A stretch of 64,000 nucleotides of DNA from Gammaproteobacteria bacterium (GCA_024235035.1 JACKNE010000011.1:124001-188000); one strand, 5' to 3'. Shown: positions 36,065 to 44,207, counted from the first letter of the stretch. A program made the numbers and translations. The notes: generated from the sequence alone by a model not told the origin.

Positions 36065-36445
36065 ATGATTGAGTTCTTACTTGAGTTGCTTGGGGAATTC
36101 TTGCTCCAAGTTCTTGGCGAAGCGCTCGTTGAACTCGGGCTTCACTCTCTCGCGGAGCCCTTCCGAAGGCCGCCGAATCCCTGGCTCGCGGCTCTGGGCT
36201 ATGGGTTGTTCGGTGCGCTGATCGGTGGCCTGAGCCTCCTGATCATTCCACATCACCTCATATCGGCTGGGTTCTCGCGCATCGTCAACCTCGTGCTTAC
36301 GCCTGTCGCGGTAGGGGTCTGCATGGCATGCTTTGGCGCATGGCGTGCGCGACGCGGCGACAGAGTGTTGCGGATTGACCGCTTCTCCTACGGTTACCTC
36401 TTTGCGCTGGCGCTGGCGCTGGTTCGGTTCACCTGCGCGGCATGA
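36065..36445 (+). CDS. Small integral membrane protein (126 aa)
   Basis: An N-terminal amphipathic region (EFLLELLGEFLLQVLGEALVELG) is followed by about three hydrophobic segments (roughly 46-62, 72-92, 106-124) separated by a basic loop (WRARRGDRVLR). Such proteins are common in proteobacteria as uncharacterised membrane proteins. It lies between an ABM-like gene and repeat copy 3. No function is inferred. Confidence 0.7.
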   Translation: MIEFLLELLGEFLLQVLGEALVELGLHSLAEPFRRPPNPWLAALGYGLFGALIGGLSLLIIPHHLISAGFSRIVNLVLTPVAVGVCMACFGAWRARRGDRVLRIDRFSYGYLFALALALVRFTCAA

Positions 36446-36469
36446 CGGCTTACCCCTCGCTCAAGAACC

Positions 36470-36512
36470 TGGTCGGTCCGGCAAAAGCGCCGCCTTGCCT
36501 GACGGATTCACT
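36470..36512 (+). repeat. REP-like hairpin repeat, copy 3 (imperfect)
   Basis: Arms TCCGGCAA at 36477-36484 and TTGCCTGA at 36495-36502 around loop AAGCGCCGCC, followed by CGGATTCA. It shares the loop and flanks of the other copies and differs by two arm bases. Confidence 0.8.
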
Positions 36513-36526
36513 GGCTCGGCTTCTTG

Positions 36527-36579
36527 TCCTTTAAGAAACATTTCTTTATCCTTTAAGAAAACGATTTCCTTAAAGGATA
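36527..36579. promoter_or_regulatory. Likely operator of the 36584 regulator: inverted and direct repeats
   Basis: TATCCTTTAAG at 36547-36557 and CTTAAAGGATA at 36569-36579 are a perfect 11-bp inverted repeat with an 11-base spacer, ending four bases before the ATG. A third element, TCCTTTAAGAAA at 36527-36538, repeats directly at 36549-36560, exactly 22 bases (about two helical turns) apart. This arrangement fits cooperative binding of a dimeric HTH protein, most simply autoregulation by the gene product. Confidence 0.8.
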
Positions 36580-36583
36580 GCGT

Positions 36584-37627
36584 ATGAGCAATAAAGAACG
36601 CGGTGAACAGATTCGCCGCCAAATCGTTAGGGACGTCAGGCACCATCCCATCGATATTGCAAAACATATCGCCACTATCTTCTCGATCAGCCCTCAAGCG
36701 GTTAACAGTCACATAAAACGCCTGGAAACGGAAGGCTGGTTAAAATCGAGCGGCGTCGGTAAAGGAAAAAGGTATTTTCTTGGCGACTTAAGAGAATACA
36801 AATCGCTATTTCCTCTGACCGAAGACTTTGCAGAGGACAGCATCTGGCGGAATCACTACGCTTTCGTACTCGACGGGTTGCCCGAAAACATTGTTGACAT
36901 ATGCCATTATGGTTTTACCGAAATGGTCAATAACGTTATTGACCACTCGGGCGGAGCAAAAATTTATCTATCCGCTACACGGGATAAAGAAAAAATAGTC
37001 ATGGTTGTAGTCGATAATGGTGAAGGTATATTCAAAAAAATTAAGCGGTTGTGTAACTTGAGCGACGAGCGGCAAGCCCTCTTCGAATTGTCTAAAGGCA
37101 AGTTGACCACTGACCCCGACAACCATACCGGCGAAGGCATCTTCTTTACATCCAGAGTGTTCGATGAGTTCGAAATCCAATCGTGCGGAATCCAGTTTAG
37201 CCACGATGACACGTTCGATTTCGATTTCATTCTTGAGTCGCCTATTTCCAGAGAGGAAGACGGTACGACAGTCTATATGCTCATCAAGCGAGATTCGGCG
37301 CGACAGATGCAATCGGTGTTCGACGACTATGCTGGACCTGACAAATTTCAATTCAACAAAACGGTCATTCCTGTGCGCTTGGCTCAATACGGCAATGAAA
37401 AACTGATCTCCAGATCGCAGGCGAAACGGTTGCTGGCACGTGTGGAACGCTTTCATTATGTGATTTTCGACTTTGAAGGCGTGTCGGCTATCGGCCAAGC
37501 TTTTGCCGATGAAATCTTCCGTGTCTATGCAAAAGCCCATCCAGAGATAACATTGCTGCCCGATAAAATGGAACCCAACGTTGAGAAGATGGTTTCTAGA
37601 GCGATTGCGTCGAGATCAGCAAATTAA
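36584..37627 (+). CDS. HTH / HATPase (GHKL) / DUF4325 STAS-like regulator
   Basis: A 347-residue protein. Residues about 1-65 form a winged HTH (ATIFSISPQAVNSHIKRLETEGWL). A GHKL ATPase domain follows, with N box EMVNNVIDHSGG near 115, G1 VVVDNGEGI near 138 and G2 TGEGIFFTS near 185. The C-terminal 75 residues (LISRSQAKRLLARVERFHYVIFDFEGVSAIGQAFADEI) form a DUF4325/STAS-like domain. No phosphoacceptor His or transmembrane part is present. The ATPase-STAS layout is like an anti-sigma kinase fused to its partner and DNA reader, so it may switch its own promoter by nucleotide state. It is single-copy with an operator directly upstream. Confidence 0.85.
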   Translation: MSNKERGEQIRRQIVRDVRHHPIDIAKHIATIFSISPQAVNSHIKRLETEGWLKSSGVGKGKRYFLGDLREYKSLFPLTEDFAEDSIWRNHYAFVLDGLPENIVDICHYGFTEMVNNVIDHSGGAKIYLSATRDKEKIVMVVVDNGEGIFKKIKRLCNLSDERQALFELSKGKLTTDPDNHTGEGIFFTSRVFDEFEIQSCGIQFSHDDTFDFDFILESPISREEDGTTVYMLIKRDSARQMQSVFDDYAGPDKFQFNKTVIPVRLAQYGNEKLISRSQAKRLLARVERFHYVIFDFEGVSAIGQAFADEIFRVYAKAHPEITLLPDKMEPNVEKMVSRAIASRSAN

Positions 37628-37640
37628 CTCGTCAGTCAGG

Positions 37641-37690
37641 TAGCCCGGTCGGTCCAGCAAAAGCGCCGCCTTGCCCGACAGATTCATCCG
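37641..37690 (+). repeat. REP-like hairpin repeat, copy 4
   Basis: AGCCCGGTCGG, arm TCCAGCAA at 37653-37660, loop AAGCGCCGCC, arm TTGCCCGA at 37671-37678, then CAGATTCA. It lies between the convergent ends of the HTH-HATPase gene and atpG and may help end transcription from both sides. Confidence 0.8.
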
Positions 37691-37703
37691 AAGGGCGCGC
37701 TTG

Positions 37704-38621
37704 TCAGGCATTCTTCGCCGCCTCGAACCCAGCGATCACATCCAGCAATTCAGCCGTAATCGCTTCCTGACGTTGCTGGCGGTAGACCCCGTTCAGTTCC
37801 GCCAGCCGCTCGGTGATATTGCGTTCAGCCGCTTGCATGGCTAACAAACGACTGGCGTGTTCACTAGCCAGTGACTCAGCGCAGGCCCGGAACAACTCCA
37901 CGAACAGCCATTCTTGCAACCATGCCGCCAACAACTCGGTCCGGTCCGCGGCATGGCCGGGCAGGGAACGCCTGGCTGGAAGGGCCTCATGATCCAAGCC
38001 ATCAGGATCGGGATCGAGCGGCAACAACCGCGCCTGGGTAGGCTCATGGCTATCAGCGCCGCGATGACGGTTATAAAACAACAAAATCTCGGTTACGCCC
38101 GCCGTCCGCCATTGTTCCAACACCGGCAATAATTGGCGCATGATTTGTTGGATCGCGCTGGCTGCGCTCGGCGTGTAGAATGATTGCTCGGGCGGCAAGC
38201 CCTGCTCCTCCAACGCTGCTGCCTGCCGGACACCAACCGCCAATATCCGCCACCGACGCGCTTCCAAGCGATTGTGCAGAGTCGAAGCCACTTGTTCGGC
38301 CAACACCTCGTTGAAACGACCACACAGCCCATGATCGGAACCGAATACCACCGCGCCAATCGCCGACGGATGACCAGCGACAGATGGAGTTTCCAGGGTA
38401 GCATTCGATAACACCATGCTCTGCGCCCGCACTTCCGCTGCCTGTTCACGCAATAGCGCCGCCAAACCTTGCCGCACGGTGCGATCATAATCCGCGAGCG
38501 CAGTGACCGCTCGATCGTACTGGTGAATGCTGACCGCCGCCAACGCCTTCATGGTGCGCACGATAGAACGCAATTCCTCGGTCGTGGCCAGGGTGTGGCG
38601 TAGCGCTTCCAGCGTGAGCAT
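37704..38621 (-). CDS. atpG: N-ATPase gamma subunit
   Basis: A 305-residue F-type gamma subunit, last gene of the operon. The N-terminal helix (RHTLATTEELRSIVRTMKALAAVSI) and C-terminal helix (ASRLLAMQAAERNITERLAELNGVYRQQRQEAITAELLDVIAGFE) form the rotating coiled coil, with a Rossmann-like middle (GAVVFGSDHGLCGRFNE). The conserved GSD-G-LCG-FN motif is intact. It is 17 bases downstream of atpA. N-type gammas diverge from housekeeping ones, as here. Confidence 0.93.
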   Translation of the reverse strand: MLTLEALRHTLATTEELRSIVRTMKALAAVSIHQYDRAVTALADYDRTVRQGLAALLREQAAEVRAQSMVLSNATLETPSVAGHPSAIGAVVFGSDHGLCGRFNEVLAEQVASTLHNRLEARRWRILAVGVRQAAALEEQGLPPEQSFYTPSAASAIQQIMRQLLPVLEQWRTAGVTEILLFYNRHRGADSHEPTQARLLPLDPDPDGLDHEALPARRSLPGHAADRTELLAAWLQEWLFVELFRACAESLASEHASRLLAMQAAERNITERLAELNGVYRQQRQEAITAELLDVIAGFEAAKNA

Positions 38622-38638
38622 CGTGCGGGCCCTTCCCG

Positions 38639-40177
38639 CTAACCCTCTCCCAGCGGGAGAGAGGCTTGCATGGTCGCGTCAGAGGCAAAACCAGCGACCA
38701 CGACCCGCACCACGGCGAGTAAGGTATCTCGGTCCGCAGCGCTCAGTAGCGATCCTGAGACGATGCGTGAACCGATTTCAGGACAACGGGCCACCACCTG
38801 CGTACGTACGGTCTGTTCCGCTGCTGCGATCTGTTCCAATGGGATCGGATCGAAGACGCCTTCGGTGACTGCCAGCAATACGGCCACTTGTTCGGCGACC
38901 GGCAAAGGCTGGTATGGTGGTTGTTTCAACACCTCCCGCACCCGACGCCCACGCTCGATGGTTCGACGGGTCGCTTCATCCAGTCGGGTGCCAAAGCGCG
39001 CGAAGGTTTCCAGCTCCTCGAACTGTGCATAAGCCAAGCGCAATTCGGCGGCAATGGCTCGATAGGCGGGTAGTTGGGTCTTGCCACCCACCCGTGACAC
39101 CGATTGACCGACATCGACCGCTGGCAAGATGCCTTTTCGGGCCAGTTCCGGTGACAAGACAATCTGCCCGTCGGTAATCGAGATCAGATTGGTCGGGATG
39201 TAGGCTGACAGGTTTTGCGCCTCGGTTTCGACGATCGGCAACGCCGACAGCGAGCCGCCACCCTGCTCTGGGCGCAAATGCGTCGCCCGCTCCAACAACC
39301 GTGAGTGCAGATAGAAAATATCGCCGGGATAGGCTTCTCGACCGGGGGGGCGGCGCAACAACAGCGACAATTCCCGATAGGCTTGGGCATGGCGGGTCAA
39401 GTCATCGTAGATGATCAACACATCATGACCCCGAGCCATGAACCACTCCGCCATGCTGGTGGCGGCATAAGGCGTCAGAACTTGCAGACCGGGCGGATCT
39501 TCACCGGCGGCCACCACCAGGAAGGTGTAGCGCAATGCGCCGCGCCGACGCAGGTCATCGATCACTCGCGCTACGGCGGCGCCGCGCTGGCCGATGCCGC
39601 AATAAACACAGATGACATTCTGATCAGCCTGGTTGAGAATCGTGTCGATCGCCAGCGCGGTTTTGCCGGTTTGGCGATCGCCAAGGATCAATTCTCGCTG
39701 GCCACGCCCGATGGGAATTGCCGCATCGATAACCTTGATACCGGTCGCCAGCGGGATGCTGACCGGGGCGCGTTGCATGATCGCCGGAGCCGGGCGTTCC
39801 AGCGGTGACCGCTCGGCGGTGAGCAACGGGCCGGCTTCGTCCAGCGGCTCGCCTAAGGCATTGACGACCCGCCCCAATAGTTCGAAGCCCACTGGGGTGT
39901 CCACCACTCGCCCGACACGCTCGACGGGATCACCGGCCTTGAGAGCGTTACTATCGCTGAGCAACACCACCCCGACTTCCTTGGGGTCCAGGTTGAAGGC
40001 GATACCGAGAACTCGGTTGGGGAAACGCACCAACTCCATGGACTCCACCCCTGGCAGGCCACTGACTCGGGCGATGCCTTGGCCGACCTGTTCCACGACC
40101 CCGGTTTCCACGGCTGCCAGGGTAGGACGATAGGCAGCCAACGCAGCGTCAAACGAGGCGAACAAGTCGAGATTCAA
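38639..40177 (-). CDS. atpA: N-ATPase alpha subunit
   Basis: A 512-residue alpha subunit with intact P-loop GDRQTGKT near residue 170, the Arg finger region SVSRVGGKTQ and the normal beta-barrel, nucleotide and helical parts. It starts at TTG 40177, one base after the atpF stop. The C-terminal end (SLPLGEG) is encoded by a hairpin (arms CTCTCCC and GGGAGAG at 38645-38661) of the kind usually found between genes, so a repeat seems to have supplied the final codons and the stop. Confidence 0.95.
   Translation of the reverse strand: MNLDLFASFDAALAAYRPTLAAVETGVVEQVGQGIARVSGLPGVESMELVRFPNRVLGIAFNLDPKEVGVVLLSDSNALKAGDPVERVGRVVDTPVGFELLGRVVNALGEPLDEAGPLLTAERSPLERPAPAIMQRAPVSIPLATGIKVIDAAIPIGRGQRELILGDRQTGKTALAIDTILNQADQNVICVYCGIGQRGAAVARVIDDLRRRGALRYTFLVVAAGEDPPGLQVLTPYAATSMAEWFMARGHDVLIIYDDLTRHAQAYRELSLLLRRPPGREAYPGDIFYLHSRLLERATHLRPEQGGGSLSALPIVETEAQNLSAYIPTNLISITDGQIVLSPELARKGILPAVDVGQSVSRVGGKTQLPAYRAIAAELRLAYAQFEELETFARFGTRLDEATRRTIERGRRVREVLKQPPYQPLPVAEQVAVLLAVTEGVFDPIPLEQIAAAEQTVRTQVVARCPEIGSRIVSGSLLSAADRDTLLAVVRVVVAGFASDATMQASLPLGEG
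38645..38661. repeat. Short perfect hairpin at the 3' end of atpA
   Basis: CTCTCCC, three-base loop AGC, GGGAGAG. It resembles the common 'CCTCTCCC...GGGAGAGG' intergenic palindromes of proteobacteria, but lies within the last codons of atpA. Confidence 0.75.
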
Positions 40178-40178
40178 A

Positions 40179-40955
40179 TCAGATCACCGAATCGCTGGCA
40201 TGGGCTGCTGGCAGACGCAGGGTCTTGGCCAACGCATCGCTAAAACCATCCAGATAGCTGTCTAGGGTCCAAGCCAGGCGGTGCCCCGGCATTTCCAGAA
40301 TGATGCCGCAGGCGACCTTCGGGTCCTGATGGAAGGTCCAGGTGATTCCGGTTCCCAACTGTTCGCTGAGAGCCGTTTGGCAACGTTGCTGCAAGGCGAT
40401 ATCCAGGGGAAATGCGGTGCTGATGGTGCAACCTCCCAGCGCCGCCTGCGCCAACGTCGCGCGCTCGCTGGCATCCAGGGCGCGTAGTTGGGTTAGCAGA
40501 GGTTCGAGCATGCGCTGCTCCAGATCGGCGTCCGCCAGTTCGCGCAAGGCATGGCGAACGGCGTCGGTCAGGCGGCGCGTCGCTTCCTGTTGCAGGGCAT
40601 GTCGATTTTCCGTCCGCTCCCGCTGCCAAGCGGCCAACCATGCTTCACGCTGGGCGTCAATCTCACATCGGACCTGGGTCAGCCATTCCTCACGCTGGGT
40701 TGCGATCTCCTGTTGCGCTTGCTCCAGCCATGCCTCGCGTTGCGCATCCAGTTCAAGGCATTGGGTCCGGTACTTTTGCGCCTCGACTTCAGCCTGTTCG
40801 GCTTTTTGCCGAGCTTCATTCAGCGTCGCCGCGATCTTCTGCTGGCGAGCCGTCATCGCCTGGACGATCGGTCCGTAGAGAAAGCGCTTCAGCAGCCATA
40901 CCAGAACCAGGAAGTTGATCAGCTGGGCGACGACCGTGAATCCATCGATCTGCAT
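40179..40955 (-). CDS. atpF: N-ATPase b subunit
   Basis: 258 residues from ATG 40955, two bases after the atpE stop. One N-terminal membrane helix (TVVAQLINFLVLVWLLKRFLYGPI) is followed by a long charged coiled coil (about 35-170) and a C-terminal part that resembles a delta-like region (GCTISTAFPLD, VACGIILEMPGHRLAWTLDSYLDGF). The length of about 260 fits N-ATPase b subunits, which replace a separate delta subunit; no atpH gene is present in the operon. It is the peripheral stalk. Confidence 0.92.
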   Translation of the reverse strand: MQIDGFTVVAQLINFLVLVWLLKRFLYGPIVQAMTARQQKIAATLNEARQKAEQAEVEAQKYRTQCLELDAQREAWLEQAQQEIATQREEWLTQVRCEIDAQREAWLAAWQRERTENRHALQQEATRRLTDAVRHALRELADADLEQRMLEPLLTQLRALDASERATLAQAALGGCTISTAFPLDIALQQRCQTALSEQLGTGITWTFHQDPKVACGIILEMPGHRLAWTLDSYLDGFSDALAKTLRLPAAHASDSVI

Positions 40956-40957
40956 GG

Positions 40958-41236
40958 TTATTGACCGGCAACGGCGATGAAGTGGTTCCAGAATGGGTTG
41001 GCGAAAATCAGGATCATCGAGACCACGAAGCAATAGATGGCGGTCGATTCAATCATCGCCAGACCGACGAACAGACTGCGACTCAGCGTGGCCGCCTCGT
41101 CCGGTTGTTGGGCGATGGCGGCTAAGGCTTGAGCGATCGCTCGACCTTCTGCCAGGGCTGGACCGATCGTGCCGATGGCGATGGTGAGACCCGCGGTGAT
41201 GATCGAGGCGAGGCCGATGAGAAGCGTGGCATCCAT
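40958..41236 (-). CDS. atpE: N-ATPase c subunit with Na+-type ligands
   Basis: A 92-residue two-helix ring subunit. Comparing by position with the Na+-binding c subunit of Ilyobacter (Q32, E65, S66, T67, Y70) gives E30, E63, S64, T65 and Y68 here, a constant offset of two. E30 in GPALAEGRA adds a second carboxylate to E63 in MIESTAIY, as in other N-ATPases. This pattern supports Na+ specificity, although ion choice was not measured. It ends two bases before atpF. Confidence 0.94.
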   Translation of the reverse strand: MDATLLIGLASIITAGLTIAIGTIGPALAEGRAIAQALAAIAQQPDEAATLSRSLFVGLAMIESTAIYCFVVSMILIFANPFWNHFIAVAGQ

Positions 41237-41253
41237 TGGGAAAAGTTCCTCCG

Positions 41254-41982
41254 TCAGCGTTCGTTGACCCCCCCTTCGCCCTGCGAGGTAGCGGTATCGG
41301 GGGGGTGGGGTGAAACATCGTGCGCAGTGGTCGCCGCGGCAAGGTAGACCATCGCCAACACGGCGAAGATATAGGCTTGGATTATCCCTGTCAGCAGCTC
41401 CAGCGCATGCATCAGCACCGGAAACAAGAGCGGTGTGATGATCAATAAAATGGCCCCGACGACGGCGCCACTCATCACGTTGCCGTACAGCCGCACGGCC
41501 AACGCCAGGGTGCGAGACAATTCACCGATGATGTTGAGAGGCAGCAGGATAGGGGTCGGTTCCACATAATCCTTCAGATACGCCCGCCAGCCCCGGCGTT
41601 GAATACCATAGAGCGGTACCGCAACGAATACGCACAGCGCCAGTGCGCTGGCCGTGGACAGCGAGCCGGTAGGCGGCTCAAACCCAGGGACGATCGCCAG
41701 CAGGTTGCTGGTGGCGATGAAAATGAACAGCGTGCCGACGAAAGGTAGATAAGGCGCCGGTTCCTGATGGGTCACATCGCGGATTTGCTGTTGAATGCCC
41801 TCGACCAGCACTTCCAGCAGGTTCTGCCAGGACGATAGCGTGGCATCATCAGTCAAGCAACGGGTAACCCAGCGCGCCAGCAGCACCAATAGCGCCATGA
41901 CCAGCCAGGTGAATAACAGCGTGGCGTTGATATGGATGAAACCGAATGTAAAAAATACAGTTTGATCAGGGCTGATGGTCAT
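41254..41982 (-). CDS. atpB: N-ATPase a subunit
   Basis: A 242-residue membrane subunit with five to six helices. The essential arginine lies in LALAVRLYGNVMSG near residue 170, and the conserved LLPLNIIGELSR stretch precedes it. The C-terminal end after TAAATTAHDV (SPHPPDTATSQGEGG) is unlike other a subunits and is encoded by a GC-rich palindromic stretch, another sign of repeat sequence captured at a gene end. It is separated from atpR by a foreign gene. Confidence 0.92.
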   Translation of the reverse strand: MTISPDQTVFFTFGFIHINATLLFTWLVMALLVLLARWVTRCLTDDATLSSWQNLLEVLVEGIQQQIRDVTHQEPAPYLPFVGTLFIFIATSNLLAIVPGFEPPTGSLSTASALALCVFVAVPLYGIQRRGWRAYLKDYVEPTPILLPLNIIGELSRTLALAVRLYGNVMSGAVVGAILLIITPLLFPVLMHALELLTGIIQAYIFAVLAMVYLAAATTAHDVSPHPPDTATSQGEGGVNER

Positions 41983-42045
41983 ACGATTCCTGCACCTTTC
42001 CGATACAGATGATTTCTAATTAATAGAAATAATAAATATTCATAT

Positions 42046-43449
42046 TTAATATGAACAACCTTTTTTGGATAACTCTTCGATATATGACATAGCACTGGGC
42101 ATATTTTTGACACCACCAATATTGAGTTGAACAGATTTATCGAAGGTGCCTTGATAAGTGAAATACATGAGTCCAGCCGCAAATTTTCTCTGATAACGAC
42201 AGTAATAATTACCTGAACGTTTGATTTCATCTAATACTCTGGATTCAATTAAAAGCTTGGGTTGTCCTGGTTCAGGTACTCCAATTCGGTCAAATTCAAT
42301 GAGTCCATTATTGGAGGACTCACCAATCAGCATCAGTGCAATCTGTTTTTTCTTGCCGATTTCTTGCTTCAACAAAGAGAGAATCGCTCCCATACGACAT
42401 TCATACATCGAATCTAACAAGTCTCGATCATGCTGTCTTGAAGCATCTCCGGATGAAACTAGGCCATCTTTGAAAAAAGATAACTGCTGACGTAATTCGG
42501 AAATATGGGAACCAACAAATTGCTTGCAAGCCAGGTGCAAATTTTCCGCAGCGAACCAGTCAAGGGAATTTTCGTATAAAAAATCCAGCAACAGAGTCGA
42601 CAGATAGAAATCGAACCCAACGATATCTATATTTTCTGGAATGCCGCCTTCTATATACATATTGCCAGCAGAATCATAAGTTGTCAGTCTCTTCGATTGG
42701 ATGATGTCCAACCAATCGGAAAATTGGCGAGCGGTTTCCTCATCGGCACCTGCATCGATTAAGGCTTTATTCTTGATATAATAGTCGTCTATTTTCAGAA
42801 CATAATCATTCGCTTGACGGGAAATATAGGTCGCGAATTGCTTATTAAACATGCCAGCGGCGAAAATAATGCCGATGGGCATATTCTCAACTTGCTCGTT
42901 TTTTAGCACCTTCTTGACAGTCCTGCTTGCACGTTCAAGCTCGTCTTTCGGGATGCCATTGAGATAGGGCTCATCGACTAGAAAGATAGCGCTAATATTA
43001 TTTCTATAATGGTGAACGAATTTTCCAAAACCAGAGAGTCGTTGATGAAGCTCCTTGTCAGAAACGATCCGCCTTATTTTGTTAATTCTAAGTGCTGGAA
43101 AAATTTTCTTGTGTTTAGACCCATCGCTAGCTTCAATAAAACCATTCAATTTATCCGATTCAGCGATGTAAGCGATAACCGAAGTGATATCAAGTATGAC
43201 TCGATGCTTTTTTCCAGCAAGAAGTTGAATTTCGGATTCAATATTTTCAAGATCAATCTTTTTTGTTTTTGTCGAATAATACAAATTAATCATGCTAAAA
43301 GAACTAATATCGACTAAATTTTTTTCGATTCCATCCGGTGTCAAAAACCCGATTATTCCTTTTTTCAAAGTTATTTCTTTGATCATCATCAAGAATACTA
43401 TAAAAAAAGCAACAAAAATAAAATATCTTATAATCGATCGGGAGTTCAT
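42046..43449 (-). CDS. AT-rich membrane-anchored hypothetical protein inserted in the ATPase operon
   Basis: A 467-residue protein unrelated to ATPases, between atpR and atpB. It has one N-terminal membrane helix (about residues 7-25) and a soluble, probably periplasmic domain. Strands such as HRVILDITSVIAYI, AIFLVDEPYLN, IGIIFAAGM and VGFDFYLSTLLLDFL are spaced like a TIM-barrel, and acidic residues at strand ends (DEPY, GFDFY) recall glycoside-hydrolase-like folds. No catalytic residue can be assigned. The gene is visibly AT-rich against its G+C-rich neighbours, and has no good ribosome binding site. It is probably a recent insertion that keeps the operon's strand. Confidence 0.7.
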   Translation of the reverse strand: MNSRSIIRYFIFVAFFIVFLMMIKEITLKKGIIGFLTPDGIEKNLVDISSFSMINLYYSTKTKKIDLENIESEIQLLAGKKHRVILDITSVIAYIAESDKLNGFIEASDGSKHKKIFPALRINKIRRIVSDKELHQRLSGFGKFVHHYRNNISAIFLVDEPYLNGIPKDELERASRTVKKVLKNEQVENMPIGIIFAAGMFNKQFATYISRQANDYVLKIDDYYIKNKALIDAGADEETARQFSDWLDIIQSKRLTTYDSAGNMYIEGGIPENIDIVGFDFYLSTLLLDFLYENSLDWFAAENLHLACKQFVGSHISELRQQLSFFKDGLVSSGDASRQHDRDLLDSMYECRMGAILSLLKQEIGKKKQIALMLIGESSNNGLIEFDRIGVPEPGQPKLLIESRVLDEIKRSGNYYCRYQRKFAAGLMYFTYQGTFDKSVQLNIGGVKNMPSAMSYIEELSKKGCSY

Positions 43450-43495
43450 TTTGAAACTTAAATATTTACAGCTCTATACATTGAATTTGAACGGC

Positions 43496-43786
43496 TTACG
43501 ACTGAAACTTGGATGCGGGTCTCAATCGGTTTGTCAATAGAATGCGCACCACTAGAAACGCCAAAAGGGCGATCCCCAACCGGGCCAGACTGCGATCTGG
43601 ACCAAGAATGACGTAAAATCCGATCAGACTGACCGCCAGTCGCAATAGAAAGCTGCTGGCCACCCATAACGCGGGATGAGGATGGTCTGGCAATCGGCGT
43701 AGGGTAAACCACAGGCCAGTAAAGTAAAACAGGCCCAATACCAGGCCGCCCAACGCAGCGAGTAACCCCATCGATAGCTCAACCAT
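43496..43786 (-). CDS. atpR: N-ATPase subunit AtpR
   Basis: A 96-residue membrane protein with about three helices (GLLAALGGLVLGLFYF, LWVASSFLLRLAVSLIGFYVIL, LGIALLAFLVVRILL). The start at 43786 overlaps the atpQ stop by several bases. AtpR is found only in N-ATPase operons and is thought to help c-ring assembly; the conserved arginine-containing helix (FLLRLAVSL) supports the assignment. It is followed by the inserted gene. Confidence 0.88.
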   Translation of the reverse strand: MVELSMGLLAALGGLVLGLFYFTGLWFTLRRLPDHPHPALWVASSFLLRLAVSLIGFYVILGPDRSLARLGIALLAFLVVRILLTNRLRPASKFQS

Positions 43787-44207
43787 CCCGTCGCTTCCGA
43801 TCCTCTGGATGCTGTTTGCGCAACCACTGCCAGGCGCTTGCGCAACCGAGCACCAGCCCAGCGGCCAGCAACGCCAAGGTCCAAGAATGCCGGCTTGGCC
43901 AGTTCCGGTCCAACCACACACCTAGCAGCGCACCCAACACCGTGGGCAATGCCACCGACCAGCCGACGATGCCAAACAATCCGAGTCCAAACCAGACGCT
44001 GGGTCGATCCGACTGACGCGCCCGTAGCTTGCGGGTCGCCTGGTATCCAACCTGTTCTGCTAAAGGATCAATCTCCCTGCTTGCCGCTCTTTCTTCAAGA
44101 GGGACAGGTTTTTTCAGGGGTTTTTCGGCCAGGGACTCTCCTGTTCTCTCGCGAGAAGGCATCGAGGGGAGAGGGCGAATGCCGGTGTGCTTATCGTTGG
44201 CGCTCAA
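43779..44207 (-). CDS. atpQ: N-ATPase subunit AtpQ (AtpI/AtpZ-like)
   Basis: 142 residues with a charged N-terminal extension and two membrane helices (GLFGIVGWSVALPTVLGALLGVWLD and TLALLAAGLVLGCASAWQWLR), typical of AtpI/AtpZ-type proteins that aid F0 assembly and Mg2+ supply. The N-terminal extension (PLPSMPSRERTGESL) is encoded by a palindromic CTCTCC...GGAGAG stretch, again like a repeat absorbed into the gene. Order atpC-atpQ-atpR is that of N-ATPase operons. Confidence 0.85.
   Translation of the reverse strand: MSANDKHTGIRPLPSMPSRERTGESLAEKPLKKPVPLEERAASREIDPLAEQVGYQATRKLRARQSDRPSVWFGLGLFGIVGWSVALPTVLGALLGVWLDRNWPSRHSWTLALLAAGLVLGCASAWQWLRKQHPEDRKRRDG

Noticed and set aside
36584..37627. 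Classical two-component histidine kinase
   Set aside because: It has a GHKL ATPase but no phosphoacceptor His domain or sensor membrane part; the N terminus is a DNA-binding domain.
35200..37690. Integron gene cassettes with attC sites
   Set aside because: The repeats alternate with genes on one strand, but they lack paired GTTRRRY and RYYYAAC cores and no integrase is present; a REP-like hairpin is simpler.
42046..43449. Transposase or IS element inside the ATPase operon
   Set aside because: No DDE or tyrosine-recombinase motif, no inverted terminal repeats found, and it has an N-terminal membrane helix.
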